DNA from: Paenibacillus whitsoniae
Lineage (GTDB): Bacteria; Bacillota; Bacilli; Paenibacillales; NBRC-103111
Length of the DNA stretch: 64,000 bases
NCBI RefSeq assembly: GCF_003955665.1
Contig: NZ_RXHU01000054.1
Span: 144,021-208,020, forward strand
Direction of reading: 5' to 3'
How positions within the stretch are numbered: position 1 is the first letter of the stretch; the number at the start of each line of letters is the position of its first letter. Of this stretch, positions 24,307-32,612 are shown piece by piece. The notes beneath the pieces are model-generated. The model ran no database searches. It saw only the letters and a list, made by a program, of their open reading frames with translations, and was not told the origin of the DNA. The position numbers were made by a program, and so were the translations under genes.

Positions 24307-24796
24307 CAACTTTTCCGTCCTCAAATCCCTCACTCTCGCCATTCAGGGGCATCTCTAGTTCTAACCTCACCTATGTAGCCAGCCATGTCGCTGCGCGGCA
24401 CCCCAAAGGATGAAAGTTCATGGCTGGTGACCGAACGACAGTGAGCTATTTCCAGGGTAGTAACAAAACAAGATATTGTGATTTTCATAAATCATTGACT
24501 TTTATATTATGTGGAATTATTTTTGTTTTGGAATTAATTTATGAGTCATGGTAACCATGTTCATTACATTGGCATTGACTAGATTTAAAGTGAATATACA
24601 ATTCAGTTAAAGGAAAACTATAGCAACACCAGTGAAGGCAGTCGGTCATTTTTGGCTCGATTGCCTTTCCTTATGTTAATTGCAGGGGAATCTTACCACG
24701 GATAATCAATGTATGGAAAATTGTATTAAGGTGAAGTATGCGTATTGGTAATCGAGGATTTCGATGATTCCTGCTTAGAGAGAATTTTCCCAAACA
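24307..24796. other. 490-bp non-coding stretch
   Basis: No gene is supportable. An imperfect inverted repeat (CCAGCCATG at 24379-24387, CATGGCTGG at 24419-24427) could be a fold-back or IS remnant. The rest is AT-rich and unremarkable. Confidence 0.6.
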
Positions 24797-25751
24797 TTAG
24801 ATGATATGACCCTTAATCATTGTCCATTGCACTTGGAATTGTTCATTTAACAAGACAAGATCAGCGTCAAAGCCCGTGGAGATTCTGCCTCGGGTATCAA
24901 GGCGTAATATTCGTGCAGGTGTGGTTGAAGCCATTTGAACCGCGTCTTTTAAAGAAATGCCGGTTTCTACGGTTAGACGAAGTGCATCATTCATCGTAAC
25001 CGTACTGGAGGCTAAAGTCCCATCCTCTAGTCGAGCTACACCGTCGGAAACCGTAACATGATGTCCACTGAATCGGACGCATGCCATTGAAACAATGCGT
25101 AACGTGACTCGCTCCGGCTTCAAAGGCTTGCTTTGCTTCCTCGTATGTGGCATCCGAATGCGCCACCGCGATTATGATGCCATTTTCTTTCAGAAAAGAG
25201 ATGAGCTCCATCCCGCCAGGTAATTCTGGGGCTATTGTAACCATCTTAATCAGTCCATCTGCTTCGTTAAAAATTTCTTTCATTTCAGTAAGATTCGGAT
25301 GTCGTAAAAATCGTTCATTTTGCATACCTTTACGCTTCGGATTCAGGTAAGGACCCTCTAGATGAAGCCCGGCAATTTTGGCCCCAACTTCACGCCCAAT
25401 TATACGTTTCACACTACGAATCATGGCTAGTAATTCTTCAATTGTAGAGCTAACGGAGGTAACCAAAAACGAGGTGCAGCCTGTTTCAGCACAAGCCCGC
25501 GAAACCTCCTGAATACTCTCCTCACTGCCATCCATCATATCGAACCCGTTAGCACCATGGATATGCACATCGATCATACCAGGTATCAGTAAATGTCCAT
25601 GTCCATCCAAAAGTTCATACTCGCCCTCCGGAAGAGAAGAAAGACCACTTTCTATCTTTTCAATAATTCCGTTTCTTATCCAAAGTGTGGCAGGTAGAAC
25701 AAGGTCGTCTGGTTGGATCACGTTTACGTTGTGCAAAATTTTAAGACTCAT
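24797..25751 (-). pseudogene. nagA: N-acetylglucosamine-6-phosphate deacetylase, deleted and frameshifted
   Basis: On the reverse strand from the ATG at 25751 (AGGAGG 8 nt upstream) the frame gives a normal NagA N-terminal two-thirds: GMIDVHIHGANGFDMMDG metal-site motif, GLHLEGPYLNPKRKG, AHSDATYEEA, HVTHCFNGM. At about 25080 the sequence jumps and shifts frame to the C-terminal part (HHVTVSDGVARLEDGTLASSTVTM ... ADLVLLNEQ), ending at 24797. Some 65 residues, including the region of the LVTDA catalytic aspartate, are missing. In working homologues the enzyme removes acetate from GlcNAc-6-P; this copy should be inactive. Its 5' end overlaps the end of an equally damaged upstream gene. Confidence 0.88.
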
Positions 25752-26122
25752 CTTTGTTATCCTCCTCGTATTTGTCTTTCTCTTCACATTGAATAATCGC
25801 TATATTTTTATTATGGAGTACTTCTATTATTTCGTTAGGCACTTCATGATCGGTAATAGTAATTTCCCTATTTCATTTGGCCAATTGATAGGCTTAATTT
25901 GTAAATGCCGTAGATTAAAAGCTCTTCGAACAAAGCATTCAATTCTATGGCTGTTGTGACACTTACCATGATCCAGTTGTAGCCTTCTTCGCTTACGCGG
26001 TGCGCTTCAATGACATTATTGTTTTGTTGAACAAACGATTGAAAAGATTGTGTTACTGTATTTGTGAGTTGGATAAACTCGCAGTATTTTGACCTTATGA
26101 AAATATTACGTTTAAACGCCAT
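25741..26122 (-). pseudogene. Uncharacterised protein gene, frameshifted, coupled to nagA
   Basis: The reverse strand from the ATG at 26122 codes MAFKRNIFIRSKYCEF and on to a stop at 25868. In another frame, coding continues from about 25867 (EITITDHEVPNEIIEVLHNKNIA) to a TAA at 25743-25741 that overlaps the nagA start (ATGAGTCTTAA). The overlap shows that the two frames were one gene of about 125 codons in an operon with nagA. I do not recognise the family; it is soluble, without signal or membrane segment. Confidence 0.55.
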
Positions 26123-26157
26123 TACCTAAATTTCTAGATAACAAATAAAATGGAAAG

Positions 26158-26193
26158 AGCAGTTTGTAGGTTGTCTTTTACAACTGCTTTTTT
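26158..26193 (+). terminator. Terminator-like hairpin
   Basis: AGCAGTTTGTA pairs with TACAACTGCT (one bulge), then six T on the plus strand. No rightward gene ends here, so it may be a relic. Confidence 0.65.
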
Positions 26194-26261
26194 ATTCGTC
26201 ACTGGTAGTATGAAGTCCATAATTCTATCTATCATTATCTCTTTTATTGTCCGTTATTCAA

Positions 26262-26319
26262 AAATTGTAATCCTTTTCTTAAAGTGTTAATTGAGAAAAG
26301 AGGCTGTATTTAATATAAT
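26262..26319 (+). promoter_or_regulatory. Operator repeats and -10 upstream of the AraC sensor-regulator
   Basis: AAATTGTAA (26262-26270) and AAAGTGTTAA (26281-26290) are direct repeats 19 bp apart. The longer string TTAAAGTGTTAATTG (26279-26293) recurs with one change at 28766-28780 before the transporter. TATAAT at 26314-26319 is the -10, 35 bp after the start of the long string. Confidence 0.6.
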
Positions 26320-26397
26320 GTCAACGACTATATTCTATAATTGGTATGTGCTGTATAATGCTTTAACTGATAATGTACAGGTCATAGGGGGGATTAG

Positions 26398-28608
26398 ATG
26401 AAGAAGAAATACTGGCTGCAGCGTTTGCTTTTATCCTATCTGCCTTTATTCAGTACTTTTATGATCACATTGATTATCATATTCTTTCTTGCGTCGGCTG
26501 AAGCTTCAAAGAAACAGACGATCCGTGCCAATCAATTGTTCACGGAGCAGGCATCACAGACGGTTGATTACACTCTTCGTGCTATCGATCAATTTGTAAC
26601 TGGCGATCTAAGTACGAAGGAAATATGGGAGCCTTTTTTTAAAAAAAATGGTTCCAATAAATACTTGGAGGAATTTGAGGTTTCACAAAAGCTGACTCAG
26701 ATGAAGACTTCGTATCCGTGGATTGACTCGTTATATTTGGTTCGTCTGGGGGATCAAACTGTTCTGGGAAATCAGGCGATGTCTCCGCTAAGTGATTATA
26801 TGGACAGAGAGTTTGTTCAACAGGTTCAAAATAATCCAAGCAAGATGAGCTATTGGACCGATCCAAGGCTGTGGAACAGCTTCAATCAAGAACCGCGAAG
26901 GGTTCTCTCGCTTGTTCGGCAGTATCCGCTTCTCTCCGGAGAGCTTGGCATGATGGTGGTGAATGTTAGAGTCGATTCGATTCGTGAAGATTTGACGCGT
27001 ATGGCAGGCTCTGGAGTGAGCTTTCTCGGCCTCTATGGCCGTAATGGACAGGCCATTATGGGAACAGATAATAACAAGAATGATTCAATTGATAACCAAG
27101 GTACGAGCAAGCTGTTATCCACAGTCAAATCCAACTATACAGGCTGGGAAATGCGAAGTGGACTTTACGGCAATGGCTTTGGAGAATATCTAGCTTCCCT
27201 CTCTTATAATTGGATAGCGTTAATCTTAGTGGCATTTATGGCTGGGATTGCAATGATTGTATATGTTTCCCGTAGAATGTATAAACCGATTGAGACGATT
27301 ATTAAGAGAATTCATGATTCATCACCCGAAAAAAGCCAAATATGGGCGTTACCCTTGAAAGCTAATGAATTTATTTTCATTGAAACGGCCTTTGAAGATC
27401 TAATCAAGCAGTCCAACGAGGATTCCTTTTATCGAAAACGGCACTTCTTCTATGAGATAACCGAGGGTAACCGTTCCATCGGTATCGAAGAGTGGGAACA
27501 CGAAACGCTTAAATTTGGGTTAAATCATAAGTTTGAAATCATGTGCACCGGAATCGCTGAAATTGACCGGTATACGGATTTTTGCAAAGAATACAACATA
27601 AGGGATCAAGGCCTATTTCGATTTGCGGTTGCCAACGTAATCGGGGAGCTGGCTCAAAACTTGAACTTGACAATTTGGACGGAATGGATCTCGAATCAGC
27701 GAATAGGGTTCATTATTTATGGTCTGGAGAAGGAATTCGAAACTCACCTTCAAGCCATGGGAAACAAGTTCATAGAGTGGATACGGGGCAACCTGCGCTT
27801 TACGCTAACGGTAAGCTTTGGTATTGCAGTAGATCAATTGGAGGATATCTACCACTCCTATCAAGAAGCTTTAGAGGGGATGCAGTATAAATCAATACTT
27901 GGTAATAATCGCGTCATTACACGCTTCGATATTTCTACGCAGCCTAAAGGCGAAGTCTATGATCAGCTGCCTTCTATTCGTTCCATCGTCAAAGCCTATC
28001 GATTGGGTGAAGAAGACTGGAAGTCACAATTGGAAAACTTGTTTGACGAATTGGGTTTCGGTTATTTTTCTCGGGACGACATTATTGGCTTGGCAAATTA
28101 TATTTATTACCATTTATATCGTGAAATGGTCGAATTGCCCATTGAGATTCGGAAGCTGTGGGAGGATGAGGCGATGCCCGAGCTGAAGGAAGCCATCGAA
28201 CGTTTCGAAACGCTCGTAGAGTTCCGGGTAGAATTTGTACAGATACTTTCCGATTATTATGAACGAATAAGTCGAATACGGTTGAGCCGCAGCAAGCATC
28301 CCATTATTCAGGAGGTGCGTAAATATATAGAAGAGCAATTCGCAGACCCTGACCTCTCTCTTTCTTATATTGGCGATCAGTTTCATATCACAACAAGCTA
28401 TTTAAGCCGACAGTTTAAACAAGAGATCGGTGAAAATTTTATTGACTATTTAGCAAGAGTTCGGATAGAAAAGGCGATGCATCTGTTGAAGGAGACGACT
28501 ATGCCCATTCAGGATATAGCTGCCGCGGTAGGTTATACGTATTATATTTCCTTTAATCGAGTATTTAAAAAACTAACGGGCATTACACCAGGGGACTATC
28601 GAAAATAA
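26398..28608 (+). CDS. Membrane-anchored AraC-family sensor-regulator
   Basis: 736 residues. Two membrane helices (~11-32 and ~270-292) enclose an extracellular sensor of about 235 residues. A cytoplasmic linker of some 340 residues follows, resembling the middle region of YesN regulators (SYQEALEGMQYKSILGNNRVI). The C-terminal ~100 residues are an AraC double helix-turn-helix (LSYIGDQFHITTSYLSRQFKQ, IQDIAAAVGYTYYISFNRVFKK). It has no receiver or kinase domain, so it is a one-component sensor that signals through the membrane to DNA. It lies directly upstream of an LplBC-type transporter whose promoter shares a motif with its own, so it likely controls both. AGGGGGG stands about 6 nt upstream of the ATG. 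Confidence 0.9.
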   Translation: MKKKYWLQRLLLSYLPLFSTFMITLIIIFFLASAEASKKQTIRANQLFTEQASQTVDYTLRAIDQFVTGDLSTKEIWEPFFKKNGSNKYLEEFEVSQKLTQMKTSYPWIDSLYLVRLGDQTVLGNQAMSPLSDYMDREFVQQVQNNPSKMSYWTDPRLWNSFNQEPRRVLSLVRQYPLLSGELGMMVVNVRVDSIREDLTRMAGSGVSFLGLYGRNGQAIMGTDNNKNDSIDNQGTSKLLSTVKSNYTGWEMRSGLYGNGFGEYLASLSYNWIALILVAFMAGIAMIVYVSRRMYKPIETIIKRIHDSSPEKSQIWALPLKANEFIFIETAFEDLIKQSNEDSFYRKRHFFYEITEGNRSIGIEEWEHETLKFGLNHKFEIMCTGIAEIDRYTDFCKEYNIRDQGLFRFAVANVIGELAQNLNLTIWTEWISNQRIGFIIYGLEKEFETHLQAMGNKFIEWIRGNLRFTLTVSFGIAVDQLEDIYHSYQEALEGMQYKSILGNNRVITRFDISTQPKGEVYDQLPSIRSIVKAYRLGEEDWKSQLENLFDELGFGYFSRDDIIGLANYIYYHLYREMVELPIEIRKLWEDEAMPELKEAIERFETLVEFRVEFVQILSDYYERISRIRLSRSKHPIIQEVRKYIEEQFADPDLSLSYIGDQFHITTSYLSRQFKQEIGENFIDYLARVRIEKAMHLLKETTMPIQDIAAAVGYTYYISFNRVFKKLTGITPGDYRK

Positions 28609-28649
28609 GATGCCGGCTTATCGAAAGAGCTGCAATCTTCATCGTCAAT

Positions 28650-28687
28650 AATAGCTGCTGTCAATGGGACAACGGCTATTTTTTTTT
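28650..28687 (+). terminator. Terminator after the AraC regulator
   Basis: AATAGCTGCTGTC pairs with GGACAACGGCTATT with one mismatch, followed by a run of nine T. Confidence 0.88.
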
Positions 28688-28747
28688 GTACATCCTGTTC
28701 ATTTCTTACCGGGTAAGTGCTGCTACTGCTGCTTTTTCCCTATATCA

Positions 28748-28807
28748 AAATCTGTTATAGCGGTTTTAAAGTGTTAGTTGTCGGTACCCGGCATGAAGAA
28801 GTAGTAT
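28748..28807 (+). promoter_or_regulatory. Operator repeats and -10 of the LplBC-type transporter
   Basis: AAATCTGTTA (28748-28757) and AAAGTGTTA (28768-28776) are spaced by about 20 bp. TTAAAGTGTTAGTTG (28766-28780) matches the string at 26279 with one change, and TAGTAT (28802-28807) lies 36 bp after its start. Confidence 0.55.
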
Positions 28808-28852
28808 ACAGAGGCCGAGCAAATCAATTTTAAAAATAAGGAGGATGCACCC

Positions 28853-29824
28853 ATGACTGCAAGAAGTCAAGCAATAGAGAAGCCTGGGTGGAGTGATATA
28901 CCTACGGACAAGAAAGCACTATGGCTTCAGAGAAAAAAGAGATTCAATCAAAATAAACCGCTATTACTAATGTTTATACCGATTGCGGTGTATTTCATAC
29001 TTTTTAAGTATATTCCCATGTTCGGGCTTGTCATCGCTTTCAAGGATTATAATTTCGCAGAGGGGATTTGGGGTAGTCCTTGGGTGGGGCTGGAAAACTA
29101 CAGTTATCTATTTACGAACCCGCAAATGACGCAAATCATTCGTAATACCATTATGCTCAGCGCATTAACCGTGCTGGTAGGATTTCCATTTCCCATCATA
29201 CTGGCCATATTGTTAAACGAAGTGAGAAAGATGTGGTTTAAGAAATCTGTTCAAACGCTAGTGTATCTTCCCTACTTTCTGAATTGGATTATTGTCGGTG
29301 GATTGGTGACAATGATATTTGCTCAGCAAAGCGGTATTGTCAATATACTAATCAAGAAAACAACGGGTGAGGCTTATCCGTTTTTGTTTAAAGAATTCTC
29401 ATGGATCGCTATATTCGTTGGGTCAAGTATCTGGAAGAACGCAGGGTGGTCGGCAATCATCTATCTTGCGGCATTAACAGGTATTGATCCAAGTTTATAT
29501 GAAGCAGCAAGTATGGACGGTGCAAATAAGTGGAGGAAAATTTGGCATATTACACTACCCGGCATCCGTTCAACGATTGTTCTTATGTTCATCCTATCTA
29601 TCGGCCATGTGATGGACATAGGGTTCGATCAAGTTTATGTTTTGCAAAACCCGGTGGTTAAGAATATTTCCGAGGTAATTAGTACCTGGAATTATAAAGT
29701 GGGTCTAGGCAGCGGGGAATACAGCCACGGCGCTGCACTCGGTTTATTCGAATCCATAATCGGATTAACTATGGTACTGACAGCAAACGGCATTGCCAAA
29801 AAGTTTAATCAAGGTTTGTGGTAG
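28853..29824 (+). CDS. Sugar ABC transporter permease, LplB type
   Basis: 323 residues with about six membrane helices, the first at ~37-60 (LLLMFIPIAVYFILFKYIPMFG). FKYIPMFGLVIAFKDY and the EAA loop near residues 216-238 (YEAASMDGANKWRKIWHITLP) are typical of LplB/YtcP-partner permeases for complex oligosaccharides. AAGGAGG stands about 7 nt before the ATG. Its partner gene starts 12 bp after its stop. No ATPase is encoded nearby. Confidence 0.92.
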   Translation: MTARSQAIEKPGWSDIPTDKKALWLQRKKRFNQNKPLLLMFIPIAVYFILFKYIPMFGLVIAFKDYNFAEGIWGSPWVGLENYSYLFTNPQMTQIIRNTIMLSALTVLVGFPFPIILAILLNEVRKMWFKKSVQTLVYLPYFLNWIIVGGLVTMIFAQQSGIVNILIKKTTGEAYPFLFKEFSWIAIFVGSSIWKNAGWSAIIYLAALTGIDPSLYEAASMDGANKWRKIWHITLPGIRSTIVLMFILSIGHVMDIGFDQVYVLQNPVVKNISEVISTWNYKVGLGSGEYSHGAALGLFESIIGLTMVLTANGIAKKFNQGLW

Positions 29825-29836
29825 GAGGCAAAAGGA

Positions 29837-30712
29837 ATGAAGCCCACATGGGGTGAACGCATTTTTCTGAAAATCAACCATATAGTTTTGTTTCTGGCGG
29901 GATTAAGCTGTCTCTTGCCGATCGTTCATATCGCGTCATTGTCTATGAGCAGCGGGCATGCCATCCTTTCGGGGGATGTAGGCTTATGGCCTGTTGAACC
30001 AACATGGATTGCTTATAAGAATTTGGTGAATGGAACACCTATCGTTAACTCACTTAAGAATAGTATCATCATAACTGTTGTAGGCACGTCACTGAATATG
30101 TTGTTTACCATATTCGCCGCATATCCGCTCTCCAGAAAACACTTCTATGCAAAAAAGTTCTTTACACTCGCTATCGTTTTCACAATGCTGTTCTCTGCCG
30201 GACTGATTCCCAATTTTTTACTGGTTAAATCACTTGGGCTTGTCGGCAATTATGGAGCAATATGGATACCAGGACTAATCAGTGTGTATAACTTGCTTGT
30301 ATTACGGTCATTCTTCGAGAATATACCAGATGAATTGGAAGAAGCGGCGCGTATGGACGGCTGCAGCGAGTGGAGGCTTATAATCCAAATCGTACTTCCA
30401 TTATCCAAGCCGGTTTTGGCAACGTTAGCTTTGTTCTACGGCGTAAACCACTGGAACTCCTTCTTTAATTTACTGATTTATATTAATGACTCCAATAAAT
30501 TCAACCTCTCGGTGCTTGTTCAGAATATGGTCCGCAGCCAGTCGATCATTGCGGAGCTGGCGCAGTTAAATCCGGAGGATCTCGCGAAGATTACACCAGA
30601 ATCAGTTATATCTGCAGGAATTATGGTCATGATTCTGCCAATTATTGCTGTTTACCCATTTTTGCAAAAATATTTCGTCAACGGAGTCATGATTGGAGCT
30701 ATTAAAGGATAG
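29837..30712 (+). CDS. Sugar ABC transporter permease, LplC/YtcP type
   Basis: 291 residues with six predicted membrane helices. The EAA loop is at ~168-190 (LEEAARMDGCSEWRLIIQIVLP), and the C-terminal FLQKYFVNGVMIGAIKG is the usual signature of this permease class. TAGGAGG precedes the ATG, overlapping the end of the partner gene's stop region. It forms the channel with the 28853 product. Confidence 0.92.
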   Translation: MKPTWGERIFLKINHIVLFLAGLSCLLPIVHIASLSMSSGHAILSGDVGLWPVEPTWIAYKNLVNGTPIVNSLKNSIIITVVGTSLNMLFTIFAAYPLSRKHFYAKKFFTLAIVFTMLFSAGLIPNFLLVKSLGLVGNYGAIWIPGLISVYNLLVLRSFFENIPDELEEAARMDGCSEWRLIIQIVLPLSKPVLATLALFYGVNHWNSFFNLLIYINDSNKFNLSVLVQNMVRSQSIIAELAQLNPEDLAKITPESVISAGIMVMILPIIAVYPFLQKYFVNGVMIGAIKG

Positions 30713-30828
30713 CGAACAAAGTAATTGGAAGGGAGTGATGCCGGAGATTGGGATGTCAGCCTGATTTAAGGCAGAAATGATTTCAGTAGGCAAGAGAAAC
30801 CTAAAAAAACAAGGAGGGCTTTAAACAA

Positions 30829-32457
30829 ATGAAAAACCTGAATAAAAGTATTATCAGTACTGCCGTAATAGCTGTGACATTAAGTGGTGTGCTGTCCGCC
30901 TGCAGTACGAAAAAGGAGGACATCGCGGATAAGTCTGCTGATGCCACGAAAGCGCCAGAGAAGCGCGGAAAGATCACCGCAACGATCTATGATCGCGCTC
31001 AAATACCGGCCGAGGAAGGAACATACACGGATAATCGTTGGACGAAGTGGATTAATCAGAATGGTCCAGTGGATGTAAAGTTTGTTTCCATCCCCAGATT
31101 CGAGTCTCAACAGAAGTTAAGCACGTTATTTGCTGCGGCCGATGCGCCAGACCTGATTCTGGAATATGACAACGCTTTCCGTAATCAGCTGTGGAGTCAG
31201 AAGCAACTGATGCCTTTAGACGATTTAATTGAAAAGTACAGTACAGAATATAAGAAACTGCTTGCGAAATTCCCTGAATTGAAGAAGCTGGGAAGCAAAT
31301 CAGACGGTAAGATGTATGACTTTGGTATCGTGAGTAAGCCACAAGTGCTGTCTTCTCTAGTAATACGTAAGGACTGGTTGGATAAACTAGGCTTAAAAGT
31401 GCCTACTACTGTAGATGAGCTGTATGCTGTTGCAAACGCCTTCGCAAATAATGACCCGGACGGAAACAACAAGAAGGATACATTTGGATTCAATTTTAGC
31501 CAATTTAGTCAATATTATATTGACGGAATGTTTGGAAACGAGATGTTCATCATTAAGAACGGCGAGCTGGTTCGTCAATTCGACCGGATCAAACCTGCAA
31601 CCGAGTTTAAGAAAAAGATGTTCGATAACGGCATCGTAGACAAGGACTTCCTGACAGACAAGAATGGGCAAAAGGCACAGCAGGATTTTGCCAATGGCAA
31701 GCTTGGTATTTTCGCAGGATACAAATCCGATGTGAAGAAAAATTATGAAACACTTAAGAAAAACGATCCGAAAGCGGAAATCATTCCAATCGCATTCCCA
31801 GCCTCACCATACGGTTCCTTCGGACCTGACATCAGCTCGCCGCTTCAGATGGTAGGTTCCATTAATGCCAATGCAAAGGACCCGGCTGCTGTGATCCAAT
31901 ATATTGATTTCATGAATAAACCAAGTACAGTGGAGCATTTCGAATATGGCGTTGAGGGTGAACATTATAAGAATGACGCCACTGGCTGTCCGCAACCAAT
32001 CAGTGCTGATAAGAATAAGAAGGAAAAAGACTATAACGGCGATTTCAAGATGCTCATGACCAAATATTACCTGAAGCCTTGTGTGGTAGATGGCGTAGGC
32101 ATTAATTCCACTAATGCGTTCGATCAGGAATGGATCAAGATTTCGAAGGAAATGGATAAGCTGTATCTGGATCCGAACCATATGAAGGAAGGCTTTACAC
32201 ATCCCAATACAAGACCGTCATTGGATAAGGAACTGAATGCAACGTTTAACGATGGATATAATCAAATGAACGATTTCATGGTTAAAGCCGTTGTCAGCGG
32301 AGATTCGTATACCATCGATCAAGCCTTTAAGGACGTGCAGAATGCATGGGATAAGACGGGCGGCAAGAAGCTCGAGGATTGGTACAAAAACTGGTATAAA
32401 GAGAATAAGGATAAATGGGTGTTTAATAGTGATATCTACAAGATGAAGGTAGAATAA
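30829..32457 (+). CDS. Extracellular sugar-binding lipoprotein, LplA type
   Basis: 542 residues. The type II signal peptide has LSAC with the lipid-modified Cys at residue 25. The rest is a large family 1 binding protein of the LplA/YtcQ type (WLDKLGLKVPTTVDELYAVANAFANNDPDGNNKKDT, DKDFLTDKNGQKAQQDFANGKLGIFAGY). AAGGAGGG stands about 11 nt before the ATG. It ends the transporter operon and is followed by a perfect terminator. The cargo is unknown; the neighbouring secreted beta-helix proteins suggest products of polysaccharide degradation. Confidence 0.92.
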   Translation: MKNLNKSIISTAVIAVTLSGVLSACSTKKEDIADKSADATKAPEKRGKITATIYDRAQIPAEEGTYTDNRWTKWINQNGPVDVKFVSIPRFESQQKLSTLFAAADAPDLILEYDNAFRNQLWSQKQLMPLDDLIEKYSTEYKKLLAKFPELKKLGSKSDGKMYDFGIVSKPQVLSSLVIRKDWLDKLGLKVPTTVDELYAVANAFANNDPDGNNKKDTFGFNFSQFSQYYIDGMFGNEMFIIKNGELVRQFDRIKPATEFKKKMFDNGIVDKDFLTDKNGQKAQQDFANGKLGIFAGYKSDVKKNYETLKKNDPKAEIIPIAFPASPYGSFGPDISSPLQMVGSINANAKDPAAVIQYIDFMNKPSTVEHFEYGVEGEHYKNDATGCPQPISADKNKKEKDYNGDFKMLMTKYYLKPCVVDGVGINSTNAFDQEWIKISKEMDKLYLDPNHMKEGFTHPNTRPSLDKELNATFNDGYNQMNDFMVKAVVSGDSYTIDQAFKDVQNAWDKTGGKKLEDWYKNWYKENKDKWVFNSDIYKMKVE

Positions 32458-32538
32458 TCAGCAATGATAACTCGGACTGCATTTAACTTACTTACAAAAT
32501 AAAATTCGATTAAACTAGCATCAATCTATTTGGAAAAA

Positions 32539-32577
32539 GCCGAATTGTATTCATTGCCTATCAATTCGGCTCGTTTT
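32539..32577 (+). terminator. Terminator after the binding-protein gene
   Basis: GCCGAATTG (32539-32547) pairs perfectly with CAATTCGGC (32562-32570), then TCGTTTTT. Confidence 0.92.
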
Positions 32578-32612
32578 TCCTTATAGATAATTTCTGGAGG
32601 TGACCTTTATTT

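Noticed and set aside
24379..24428. Terminal inverted repeat of an intact insertion sequence
   Set aside because: The repeat is a local fold-back and no matching copy flanks the IS66 remnant on the left.
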